A stretch of DNA of 42,654 nt from Candidatus Tepidifontimicrobium thermophilum (GTDB lineage Bacteria > Sysuimicrobiota > Sysuimicrobiia > Sysuimicrobiales > Sysuimicrobiaceae), in the NCBI GenBank assembly GCA_031296405.1, contig JAVKKH010000018.1:1-42654 (forward strand). Reading direction: 5' to 3'. The translations under genes and the position numbers were made by a program. A model generated the notes under the pieces. The model saw only the letters and a program-made list of their open reading frames with translations, did no database searches and was not told where the DNA came from. Within the stretch, counting starts at the first letter, position 1. Every line of letters starts with the position of its first letter. Positions 7,794 to 14,391 of the stretch are shown one piece after another.

Positions 7794-9398
7794 TCACGGG
7801 GCGCCCACCGGCTGGGCGCGCAGGGCTTCCCGCAGCCGGTACCGCTGCAGCTTGCCCGTGGTGGTCCTCGGCAGCTCCGTGGCGAAGTGCACCCACCGGG
7901 GGCACTTGTAGGAGGGCAGCTGCTGGCGCACGAAGTTCTTCAGTTCCTCCTCCAGGCCCGGGCCGGGCTGGTAGCCCTCCCGCAGGACCACGAAGGCCGC
8001 GGGCTTTTCCAGGCCCGCTTCGTCGAAAGCTCCCACCACCGCGGCCTCGCGCACCGCGGGGTGCTGCAGCAGGACCCCTTCCACCTCGAGGGGGGAGACC
8101 CACAGGCCCGAGGGCTTCAGCAGGTCGTCCGCACGCCCCACGTACCAGTAGAAGCCGTCCTCGTCCTGGTAGAAGAGGTCGCCGGTGTTGAACCACTCGC
8201 CCGCCAGGCACGCCTGCGTGCGGTGGTGGTCGTTCCAGTAGCCCGCGAAGATCCCGTCGTTCTTCACCCACAGGACGCCGACCTCACCCGCCCTTACGGG
8301 CCGGCCCTCCTCGCCCACCAGCCGGGCTTCGAACCCCTCCAGGATCTTCCCGCTGGAGCCTGGGCGCAGGCAGTCGGGCCGGTTCGAGAGGTAGATGGCT
8401 CCGACCTCCGTGGATCCCACGCCGTCGAAGATCGCCAGCCCGAACCGCTCCCGCCACCGTTCGAACACCGCCCGGGGCAGCGCCTCGCCGGCGGAGATGC
8501 AGCAGCGCAGGAACGAGAGCCGTACCGACCGGCCCGTGCGGTGCAGGTAGTCCAGCAGAGCGGCGTAGAAGGTCGGCACGCTGTAGAAGACCGTAGGCCG
8601 GTGCTCCTCCAGGAGGTCCAGAACGGCGCCCGGCTCGGGGCGGTCCGGGGACAGGATCACCTGTGCGCCGTACAGGAACGGGCCGTCCAGGGAGTTGTTG
8701 CGGCCGTAGGAGAAGAACAGCTTGGAGGTGGAGAACACCTTGTCCTGCGGTCCCAGGCCCACCACCTGCTGGCAGTGAGGCGGGATGAAGTGCAGCAGGT
8801 CGTGGTGCAGGTGCACCACCGCCTTCGGCCGGCCCGTGGTCCCCGAGCTGTACATCCAGAAGGCCATGTCGTCGGGGCTGGTGGGTGCCGGCTCAGGCAC
8901 CCGGGCCGGCGGTGCCAGAAGGTCCTCGTACGCGGCCGCCCCCTCCAGGCGGGGCGCGGGGAAGTGCCGGTCCAGGGGCTCGTCGGAATCGGGCTGCACC
9001 ACCACCAGGTGGCGCAGCCACATCAGCCGGTCCGCCACCTCCCGGATGCGGGGCAGGACGGTGCCGTGGACCACCAGGACCTTGGCCCGGCTGTGGTTGA
9101 GGTAGTAGACGTAGTCGTCCGGCCGGGCGTACGTGTTCACCAGCACGGGTACTGCGCCCACCCGCAGGGTGCCGAAGTAGGTGGCGAGGAACGCGGGGCA
9201 GTCAGCTAGACACACCACGACCCGGTTCTCCGGCTCCACCCCAAGCCGGGTCAGGGCGGCGGCCACCGAGTGCGCCTGTCTTTGGAGATCCGCGTACGTG
9301 ACCGCAGAATCACCGTAGTGTACCGCCACCCGGTCCCCGCGTCCCTCGTCCACGTGGCGGTCCAGCAGGTGGGTCGCCAGGTTGAAGCTTCCGTCCAC
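7794..9398 (-). CDS. Benzoate-CoA-ligase-family aryl/acyl-CoA ligase (1)
   Basis: About 535 residues of an AMP-forming ligase. The phosphate-binding loop reads YSSGTTGRPK, the adenine-site motif is DGVGSTEVG, the hinge region is VGRADDLLKPSG and the catalytic lysine lies in TTTGKLQRYRLRE near the C-terminus. The sequence resembles benzoate-CoA ligases, but GSTEVGAIY replaces the GSTEMLHI seen in the second copy at 15837-17408, so the aromatic pocket may accept another acid. The start is uncertain: GTG at 9398 begins the conserved fold, while a TTG at 9434 adds 12 residues but lies inside an operator-like palindrome. It is the first gene of the operon that continues into the hydratase, with a gap of 103 bases between them. 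It would form the aryl-CoA that the divergent Paa-like oxygenase could use. Confidence 0.87.
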   Translation of the reverse strand: MDGSFNLATHLLDRHVDEGRGDRVAVHYGDSAVTYADLQRQAHSVAAALTRLGVEPENRVVVCLADCPAFLATYFGTLRVGAVPVLVNTYARPDDYVYYLNHSRAKVLVVHGTVLPRIREVADRLMWLRHLVVVQPDSDEPLDRHFPAPRLEGAAAYEDLLAPPARVPEPAPTSPDDMAFWMYSSGTTGRPKAVVHLHHDLLHFIPPHCQQVVGLGPQDKVFSTSKLFFSYGRNNSLDGPFLYGAQVILSPDRPEPGAVLDLLEEHRPTVFYSVPTFYAALLDYLHRTGRSVRLSFLRCCISAGEALPRAVFERWRERFGLAIFDGVGSTEVGAIYLSNRPDCLRPGSSGKILEGFEARLVGEEGRPVRAGEVGVLWVKNDGIFAGYWNDHHRTQACLAGEWFNTGDLFYQDEDGFYWYVGRADDLLKPSGLWVSPLEVEGVLLQHPAVREAAVVGAFDEAGLEKPAAFVVLREGYQPGPGLEEELKNFVRQQLPSYKCPRWVHFATELPRTTTGKLQRYRLREALRAQPVGAP

Positions 9399-9418
9399 CG
9401 CCCCTATGGCACAGTCCG

Positions 9419-9434
9419 TTGACCGGCCAGTCAA
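9419..9434. promoter_or_regulatory. PaaR/TetR-like operator site 1
   Basis: TTGACCGGCCAGTCAA is a palindrome with one mismatched pair (7 of 8). It lies just upstream of the ligase start at 9398. It shares the TTGACC half-site and 16-base length with two more sites in the same divergent region. TTGACT on the minus strand could also serve as a -35 element, so repressor and polymerase would compete. Binding is inference. Confidence 0.55.
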
Positions 9435-9479
9435 TGCGCCGGCTGCACCGCAAGATCTCCTGCAGGTGGCTCAGACGGC

Positions 9480-9509
9480 TTGCGCCTGTCTTGACCGGTC
9501 GGTTAATAT
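9480..9509 (+). promoter_or_regulatory. Candidate promoter of the paa operon
   Basis: A -10-like TAATAT (9504-9509) and a weak -35-like TTGCGC (9480-9485) are 18 bases apart. The start site would fall near 9516, giving a leader of about 36 bases before the paaA ATG, with GGAGG at 9541-9545. Operator site 2 covers the spacer and -10 edge and site 3 lies just after the start site, which would suit repression. Confidence 0.4.
9491..9506. promoter_or_regulatory. PaaR/TetR-like operator site 2
   Basis: TTGACCGGTCGGTTAA, arms TTGACC and GGTTAA around four bases. It resembles the ACCGACCGGTCGGT-type boxes described for TetR-family PaaR regulators of phenylacetate genes. Its centre is 31 bases from that of site 3, about three helical turns. 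Confidence 0.6.
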
Positions 9510-9520
9510 GCTCTTGCGGG

Positions 9521-9538
9521 TTTGACCGACCGGTTAAA
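9521..9538. promoter_or_regulatory. PaaR/TetR-like operator site 3
   Basis: TTTGACCGACCGGTTAAA, an 18-base near-palindrome (7 of 9 pairs), is located between the candidate promoter and the paaA ribosome binding site. It is the most symmetric of the sites on the paaA side. No TetR-type regulator gene is in the window. Confidence 0.6.
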
Positions 9539-9551
9539 TCGGAGGTGGGGG

Positions 9552-10484
9552 ATGGCGGCAGCCACTGATTCGGCCCTGCTGCAGCGCATCCAGGAAGGCC
9601 GGCTGGTGGAGGGTCCCGAGCACGCCACGGAGCGCTACCTGGAGGGCCTCAAGCGTACCCTGGTGGTCTCCGCGGACACCGAGCTCATCAGCGCTCCCGC
9701 GTACCTGCGGGCCGCCCGGCATGCGCCCTCCCTGAACGCGTACGTGTCAGCCCTGGGGATCATCCAGGACGAGCTGGGCCACGCCCACATCGCCTACCGC
9801 CTCCTGGAGGACCTGGGGGTGGATACCGAGGCCCTCGTGTACGAACGCGACCCCAAGGACTTCAAGTACCCCTACGCCTTCGACGTGCCCTTAGACACCT
9901 GGACGGAGCTGGTGGTGGCGAACGCTTTTTACGACCGCGCGGGCTTCGTGCTGCTGGGGGACATCTTCCGCCACACCAGCTACGGGCCGTGGAAGCGGGC
10001 CCTGGTGAAGGTGGACCGGGAGGAGAACTTCCACCTGCGCCACGGGGAGCGGTGGATGGAGATCCTGGCCTCCGACCCGTCCACGAAGGCGGAGCTGCAG
10101 CGGGCGGTGGACTGGATGTTCGTCATGACGTTGGAGTGGTTCGGGTTGCCGGACCACCTGAAGCGGCACACGGAGCAGATCGAGTACGGCCTGAAGGGCT
10201 CCACCAACGACCAGCTCCGTCAGCAGTGGATGTCGACCGCGGTCCCCCTGTGTGAGCGGCTGGGTCTGAGAGTCCCCGCCCACTACGACCCCGACCGCGG
10301 GGAGTACGTGATCGACTGCCCGTTCCCAGCGGAGTTCGACGAACAGTCCAAGCGGTGGCGCTTCGAGGACGGCCCGGTGTCCTGGGACGCGGTGCTGGCG
10401 CGCTGGCGGCGCCGCGGCCCGGCCAACGGGGAGTTCGTGGAGCAGCTACAGCGGGGCTGGCGCCAGCTGCGGGCTGTGGCGTAG
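9552..10484 (+). CDS. paaA: Aryl-CoA epoxidase catalytic subunit, PaaA-like
   Basis: A 310-residue ferritin-fold diiron protein matching PaaA, the catalytic subunit of 1,2-phenylacetyl-CoA epoxidase. All expected ligand positions are seen: Glu44 (ADTELISAP), Glu74 and His77 (QDELGHA), Glu119 (WTELVVAN), and Glu158 and His161 (REENFH). The enzyme uses O2 and electrons to epoxidise the ring of an aryl-CoA. I chose the ATG at 9552 because GGAGGTGGGGG stands before it and the upstream part of the frame runs through the operators. It is the first gene of the plus-strand operon. Because the neighbouring ligases are of the benzoate type and no PaaK is present, the substrate may be benzoyl-CoA or another aryl-CoA and not phenylacetyl-CoA; this is inference. 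Confidence 0.92.
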   Translation: MAAATDSALLQRIQEGRLVEGPEHATERYLEGLKRTLVVSADTELISAPAYLRAARHAPSLNAYVSALGIIQDELGHAHIAYRLLEDLGVDTEALVYERDPKDFKYPYAFDVPLDTWTELVVANAFYDRAGFVLLGDIFRHTSYGPWKRALVKVDREENFHLRHGERWMEILASDPSTKAELQRAVDWMFVMTLEWFGLPDHLKRHTEQIEYGLKGSTNDQLRQQWMSTAVPLCERLGLRVPAHYDPDRGEYVIDCPFPAEFDEQSKRWRFEDGPVSWDAVLARWRRRGPANGEFVEQLQRGWRQLRAVA

Positions 10485-10503
10485 AGCCCAGCGGGGGTGT
10501 GGG

Positions 10504-10809
10504 GTGCCCACGGCAGAGCAGGTCCGCCAGGTCCTCCGCAGCGTCCTGGACCCGGAGTACCCGGTGAGCGTGGTGGACCTGGGCCTCGTCCGCGGGGTGG
10601 AGGTGCAGGGCGGCGTGGTGCGGGTCCGCCTGACCTTCACGTCCCTGGGCTGCCCCTGCGTGGAGCTGATCCAGGAGGACGTTCGCCGCGCGGTGCTGCA
10701 GCTGGACGGCGTGGAGGACGTGGTGGTGGAGCAGGTGTTCGAGCCATGGTCCCGACAGCACATCTCTCCGGAGGGGCTGCGGCGGCTTCGGGAAGTGGGG
10801 GTGGTGTAG
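10504..10809 (+). CDS. PaaD N-terminal part alone (MIP18/DUF59 domain)
   Basis: A 101-residue protein made of a single MIP18 (DUF59) domain: DPEYPVSVVDLGLV near residues 16-29, then VRVRLTFTSLGCPC with Cys50 and Cys52. In the Paa system the full PaaD has this domain followed by a four-cysteine zinc ribbon, and is thought to mature an iron cofactor. Here the zinc ribbon is missing, and a matching one is encoded separately at 11902-12096, after paaC. The start is GTG with a G-rich stretch upstream. It lies 19 bases after paaA and its TAG overlaps the next GTG by one base. It could instead be a SufT-like iron-sulfur protein; the place between paaA and paaB favours PaaD. Confidence 0.85.
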   Translation: MPTAEQVRQVLRSVLDPEYPVSVVDLGLVRGVEVQGGVVRVRLTFTSLGCPCVELIQEDVRRAVLQLDGVEDVVVEQVFEPWSRQHISPEGLRRLREVGVV

Positions 10810-11006
10810 TGGCGGACGCACCCGTCGCGGTGTACGAGGTGTTCGCGCGCCACGGGAACGAGCCGGTCCGGCACGTGGGCAGCGTGCGGGCCACCAGCCC
10901 GCAGGAGGCCGGCGTGTTCGCGTACACCCTGTACGACGAGCGGGGCTGGTCGGAGCTGTTCGTGGTCAGGCGGGACCGCTTGGTGCGGGTGGTGGAGCCG
11001 CGGTGA
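10809..11006 (+). CDS. PaaB-like small subunit, copy 1
   Basis: A 65-residue protein with the PaaB pattern: an initial aromatic-Val-Phe strand (VYEVFARHG), then RHVGSVRATSPQEA and a closing WSELFVVRRD strand. PaaB is the non-catalytic bridge that holds PaaA-PaaC pairs together in the epoxidase complex. It is shorter than E. coli PaaB (about 95 residues). The GTG overlaps the TAG of the preceding gene (TAGTG). The stop overlaps the start of a second PaaB-like gene (GTGA), which implies coupled translation of both copies. Confidence 0.8.
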   Translation: MADAPVAVYEVFARHGNEPVRHVGSVRATSPQEAGVFAYTLYDERGWSELFVVRRDRLVRVVEPR

Positions 11007-11218
11007 GCCGCTACTGGGTATTCGGCCGCAGGCGCTACGCGGATCCCCTGGAGCAGCAAGGGGTGTTGGAAGCGCCGGACGAGGACTCGGCCCGGCAGGA
11101 AGCCCACAGCCGGTTCCCCGGGGAGTGGGTGGAGCTGGTGCTGGTCCCCGAGAGCGAAGTGCACTGGGTGCTGGGCCCCACAAGGGAGGCGCAGGGTGTC
11201 GCAGGACAGGTGGACTGA
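11003..11218 (+). CDS. PaaB-like small subunit, copy 2
   Basis: A 71-residue protein with the same plan as its neighbour: YWVFGRRRYADP at the start, then GVLEAPDEDSARQEA, where the HVGS element of classical PaaB has drifted, and a final strand ELVLVPESEVHWV. I read it as a diverged second PaaB. Two unlike copies could form a heterodimer in place of the usual PaaB homodimer. The GTG overlaps the stop of copy 1. Its 3' end overlaps the paaC start by 23 bases and holds the paaC ribosome binding site (GGGAGG). The family call is weaker than for copy 1. Confidence 0.65.
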   Translation: MSRYWVFGRRRYADPLEQQGVLEAPDEDSARQEAHSRFPGEWVELVLVPESEVHWVLGPTREAQGVAGQVD

Positions 11219-11885
11219 GAGCGGGCCGGTGGCCGAAGCCCTGGGGACCTTTGTCGCCGCGGTGGCGGACGCCAAGTTCTTCCTCGGGCGGCGCGTGGCG
11301 GAGTGGTCCGTGGGCGCGCCGGAGCTCGAAAGCGCGGTGGCGTGCGCCGCGGTGGCGCAGGAGGAGTTAGGACACGCGCGCGTGCTGTACCCCCTGCTGG
11401 CGGACCTGCCGCTGCGGACTCCCCTGGCACCCCTGGAGCGGGAGGACGGTCGGGCGGTGGTGTTCTGTCCGGAGTTCCTCCGGCAGCCCTGGCGGAGCTG
11501 GCTGGAGGCGGTGGTGGGCCTGGCGCTGGTGGACACCGCCCTCACCGTGGCGCTGCAGGCCGCAACTTCCTCCGCGCACGAGGAGCTGGCCCGCAGGGCC
11601 TGCCGCATCGTGGAGGAGGAGCGCTTCCACACGGTGTTCGCGTGGGGTCGGGTCCGGGCGCTGGTCTCGCGGCTTCCCGCGGACGCCGGGGAGTCGTTGA
11701 TCGCCACGCGGCTCGCTCAGGTGCTGCGGTGGCTTTCGGACGCCACCGCGGGGCTGGGAGTGCTGCGGGCGGCAGGCGTGGTGGACGCGACAGGTGACGC
11801 GGTGCGGGAACGGTACCTCACGCAGGTCCGCGCGCAGCTGGAGGGGTTGGAGGTCCAAATTCCCGAGCCGGTGGCGGCGGGTTAG
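11196..11885 (+). CDS. paaC: Epoxidase structural subunit PaaC-like, with diiron-like residues
   Basis: A 229-residue ferritin-fold protein matching PaaC, which in the known complex is a metal-free partner of PaaA. Aligned by eye with the PaaA encoded upstream, it keeps ligand-type residues at five of six positions: Glu57 and His60 (QEELGHA), Glu104 (SWLEAVVG), Glu142 and His145 (EEERFH). The sixth position is Lys27 (VADAKFF) where PaaA has Glu. As I remember it, E. coli PaaC has DLLGQA in place of EELGHA, so this protein looks less degenerate. The GTG start at 11196 has GGGAGG upstream and overlaps paaB copy 2. Whether it binds iron is unknown. Confidence 0.87.
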   Translation: MSQDRWTESGPVAEALGTFVAAVADAKFFLGRRVAEWSVGAPELESAVACAAVAQEELGHARVLYPLLADLPLRTPLAPLEREDGRAVVFCPEFLRQPWRSWLEAVVGLALVDTALTVALQAATSSAHEELARRACRIVEEERFHTVFAWGRVRALVSRLPADAGESLIATRLAQVLRWLSDATAGLGVLRAAGVVDATGDAVRERYLTQVRAQLEGLEVQIPEPVAAG

Positions 11886-11901
11886 GCGCACGGGGCGCGG
11901 C

Positions 11902-12096
11902 GTGGCGCAGCGGACGGACCAGCCGGCTTCGCCTGGGTCAGACGAAAGGCCCGGGGATCTGGGCGGGCAGGTCCGCTGCCCGTGGTGCGGCTCGGAGGAG
12001 GTGGAGCGGTTGGCGGAGTTCGGGCCCCAGCTGCTGACCCACGCGTACCGGTGCCGCCGGTGCCGCAGCCCGTTCGAGGTGATCCGTCGGTCCTAG
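11902..12096 (+). CDS. Stand-alone PaaD-type zinc ribbon
   Basis: A 64-residue protein: a polar tail of about 24 residues, then a four-cysteine ribbon with CPWCG (Cys26, Cys29) and CRRC (Cys51, Cys54), ending SPFEVIRR. The spacing, the LAEFGPQLLTHAYRC segment and the PFE ending match the C-terminal zinc ribbon of full-length PaaD (CPxCGS, FG, CxxC, PFxYF). The GTG at 11902 is 16 bases after the paaC stop; the frame is open upstream only as a shadow of paaC. I infer that it works together with the DUF59 protein at 10504-10809 as a two-piece PaaD. It could also be a rubredoxin-like or general zinc-ribbon protein, but the sequence fits PaaD better. Confidence 0.75.
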   Translation: MAQRTDQPASPGSDERPGDLGGQVRCPWCGSEEVERLAEFGPQLLTHAYRCRRCRSPFEVIRRS

Positions 12097-12123
12097 ACGC
12101 GAAGGTCCGCAGGAGGTGCTGCC

Positions 12124-13575
12124 ATGGGCAGGATGCTGGTGGCCGGGGAGTGGGTAGACAGCCAGTCCAGGGCCGAGATGCCAGTCACCAACCCCGCCAC
12201 GGAAGAGGTGGTGGACACCGTCCCGCAGGCGACGCGGGAGGACGTGGATCGCGCGGTGGCCGCGGCCAAGGCGGCGTTTGCGGACTGGTCACGCACCGAC
12301 CCCGAACAGCGCGCACATCTCCTCCGCAAAGGCGCAGAGCGCGTGCGGGCCTGTCAGGAAGAGGTGGCCGACCTGCTGACCCGCGAGCAGGGCAAGCCCA
12401 CCCACGAGGCCCTGGCGGAGCTCAACCACCTGCTGCACGGTCTGGAGTACTACGCGGATCTCGCCAGCAAGCTGCGGGGTAGCTACGTACCGCTCCCGTC
12501 GCACCTGGGCAGCTCCTTCGGGCTGGTGGTCCGCCGCCCCCTGGGGGTGGTGGCGGCCATCGTGCCGTGGAACTACCCCCTCACCCTCATGGGCACCAAG
12601 ATCGGGCCTGCCCTCATCGCGGGCAACACCGTGGTGGTCAAGCCTGCCAGCACCACGCCTCTCGCGGCCACCCGGGTGGTGGGCCTGCTTCAGGAGGCGG
12701 GCCTGCCTCCGGGCGTGCTGAATGTGGTCACGGGTCCCGGTCGGGTGGTCGGCGAGTACCTGGTGGCGCACCCCGACGTGGTCCGGGTGGCGTTTACCGG
12801 GGAGACGGCCACCGGCCGGCGCGTTATGGAGATCGCGGGCCCGGCCTTCAAGAGGGTCACCCTCGAGCTGGGCGGCTCGGACCCGGTCATCGTGTGCTCG
12901 GACGCGGACCTGGACGCCGCGGTCCGGGGGGTGCTGGTGGGTCGGTACTGGAACTGCGGTCAGAGCTGTCTTGCGGCCAAGCGGGTGTACGTGTTCGAGG
13001 ACGTGTACGACGCGTTCCTGGACAAGCTGCTGGAAGGGGTGAGCCGGTACGAGCCCGGGGAGGGCTGGGTGAAAGCGCAGCGGCCCAAGATCCGCCTCGG
13101 TCCGCTGCACACGGCCCGGCAGCGGGCGGAGGTCCTGGAGCAGATGCAGGACGCGCTGGCCCGAGGCGCGCGGGCGGTGGCGGGAGGCCGGATCCCGCAG
13201 GGCCGGGAGCGCGGCCACTTCCTGGAGCCCACGGTGCTGGTGGACGTGCCCCACGACTCCCGCGTGGTGCAGGAGGAGGTGTTCGGACCGGTGCTGCCGG
13301 TTTTCCGCGTCCGGGACATCGACGAGGCCATCCGGCTGGCCAACGACTCCCCGTACGGCCTGGGTTCCTCCATCTGGACCTTCAACGTGCGGTGGATCCA
13401 CAAGGCCATCCACGAGCTGCAGGCGGGGATGACGTGGGTGAACCAGGTGCACTACGGCTACGACGAGCTTCCCTTCGGCGGGACCAAGCAGAGCGGGTTC
13501 GGAAAGGAACACGGGGTGGAGGCGGTGGACTACTACGTGGAGCTCAAGTCCGTGGTGGTGGGCGGCCTGCAGTAG
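12124..13575 (+). CDS. NAD(P)-dependent aldehyde dehydrogenase (1)
   Basis: A 483-residue aldehyde dehydrogenase with the complete catalytic set: Asn150 (VPWNYP), Lys173 (VVKPAS), Glu248 (LELGGSDP) and the nucleophile Cys282 (NCGQSC). EEVFGPVLPVF and the terminal SGFGKEHG motif are also present. It oxidises an aldehyde to the acid. In CoA-epoxide pathways the ring-opened intermediate is a semialdehyde, oxidised by the dehydrogenase half of PaaZ or by BoxD; a stand-alone enzyme here could do that job. The ATG has AGGAGG upstream (12112-12117) and follows the zinc-ribbon gene by 27 bases. A very similar gene lies two genes downstream. The substrate is inferred. Confidence 0.9.
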   Translation: MGRMLVAGEWVDSQSRAEMPVTNPATEEVVDTVPQATREDVDRAVAAAKAAFADWSRTDPEQRAHLLRKGAERVRACQEEVADLLTREQGKPTHEALAELNHLLHGLEYYADLASKLRGSYVPLPSHLGSSFGLVVRRPLGVVAAIVPWNYPLTLMGTKIGPALIAGNTVVVKPASTTPLAATRVVGLLQEAGLPPGVLNVVTGPGRVVGEYLVAHPDVVRVAFTGETATGRRVMEIAGPAFKRVTLELGGSDPVIVCSDADLDAAVRGVLVGRYWNCGQSCLAAKRVYVFEDVYDAFLDKLLEGVSRYEPGEGWVKAQRPKIRLGPLHTARQRAEVLEQMQDALARGARAVAGGRIPQGRERGHFLEPTVLVDVPHDSRVVQEEVFGPVLPVFRVRDIDEAIRLANDSPYGLGSSIWTFNVRWIHKAIHELQAGMTWVNQVHYGYDELPFGGTKQSGFGKEHGVEAVDYYVELKSVVVGGLQ

Positions 13576-13604
13576 CCGCGACCCCGACCCTGAGGAGGGA
13601 GGCC

Positions 13605-14378
13605 ATGGCGGTGGAGTTCTCGCGGGAGGGCGGCCTGGGCTACGTCACCCTGAACCGGCCGCCCGCCAACAGCTACGACTTCGCGTTCATCGAGGAGCTG
13701 GACCGGGCAATCCAGCAGGCGGAGGCGGACCCGGAGGTCCGGGTGGTGGTGGTCCGCAGCGCCCTGGAGCGGTTCTTCTCCGCGGGCGCGGACGTGCGGG
13801 CCTTCTCGGAAAACCCGCCCGACCGCAACATGGAGCTGGTGCGCTACGCCCACCGGGTCCTGGGGCGCATCGCGCAGGTCCCCAAGGTGTTCATCGCGCA
13901 GATCGGCGGCCACGCCCTGGGCGGGGGGCTGGAGATCGCCCTGGCGTGCGACCTGCGGTTCGGCGCCCGGGGCGACTACCGGGTCGGGCTGCCGGAGGTG
14001 ACTTTGGGCCTGCTGCCGGGCAACGGCGGCACGCAGCGGCTCCCGCGGCTTGTGGGCTGGAGCCGGGCTCTGGACCTGATGGTGACCGGCCGGACCCTGA
14101 CCGCCGAGGAGGCTCACGCGTACGGGATCCTGGACCGGCTGGTCCCCGCAGAACGCCTGGCGGAGGAGACGGCTGAGTACGCCCGGAAGCTGGCCTCCGG
14201 GGCCGTGCGGGCCGTGGGCGCCATCAAGCTGGCGGTGCGGCTGGGAGTGGACCGGCCGCTGGAGGACGGACTGCGGCTGGAGCGGGAGCTGGTGGACGGG
14301 CTGTTCCGCAGCGAGGATGCCCAGGAGGGGATCCGGGCGTTTCTGGAAAAGCGCGCCCCGCTTTTCCGGGGTTTGTGA
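13605..14378 (+). CDS. Enoyl-CoA hydratase/isomerase (crotonase) within the paa operon
   Basis: A 257-residue crotonase with both catalytic glutamates, Glu110 (GGGLEIAL) and Glu131 (GLPEVTLGLLPGNGG), oxyanion segments SAGADVRAF and GGHALGGG, and the terminal FLEKRAPLFRGL. It could hydrate an enoyl-CoA, or isomerise or open the ring of an epoxyaryl-CoA as PaaG or BoxC crotonases do; family alone does not tell which. It is far shorter than BoxC. The ATG at 13605 has GAGGAGGGAGG upstream. The gene lies between two aldehyde dehydrogenase genes, so it may supply the aldehyde or use their acyl-CoA product. The earlier open frame shadows the first dehydrogenase. Confidence 0.9.
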   Translation: MAVEFSREGGLGYVTLNRPPANSYDFAFIEELDRAIQQAEADPEVRVVVVRSALERFFSAGADVRAFSENPPDRNMELVRYAHRVLGRIAQVPKVFIAQIGGHALGGGLEIALACDLRFGARGDYRVGLPEVTLGLLPGNGGTQRLPRLVGWSRALDLMVTGRTLTAEEAHAYGILDRLVPAERLAEETAEYARKLASGAVRAVGAIKLAVRLGVDRPLEDGLRLERELVDGLFRSEDAQEGIRAFLEKRAPLFRGL

Positions 14379-14391
14379 GGGGAGGACGGCC

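Noticed and set aside
9552..10484. BoxB (benzoyl-CoA epoxidase) instead of PaaA
   Set aside because: The protein is about 310 residues with PaaB- and PaaC-like partners. BoxB is a longer single oxygenase subunit with BoxA as reductase, and none is seen.
12567..14378. A 603-codon plus-strand frame that would fuse a long N-terminal region to the crotonase
   Set aside because: The first 346 codons shadow the aldehyde dehydrogenase in another frame. The crotonase has an ATG with a strong GGAGG site at 13605.
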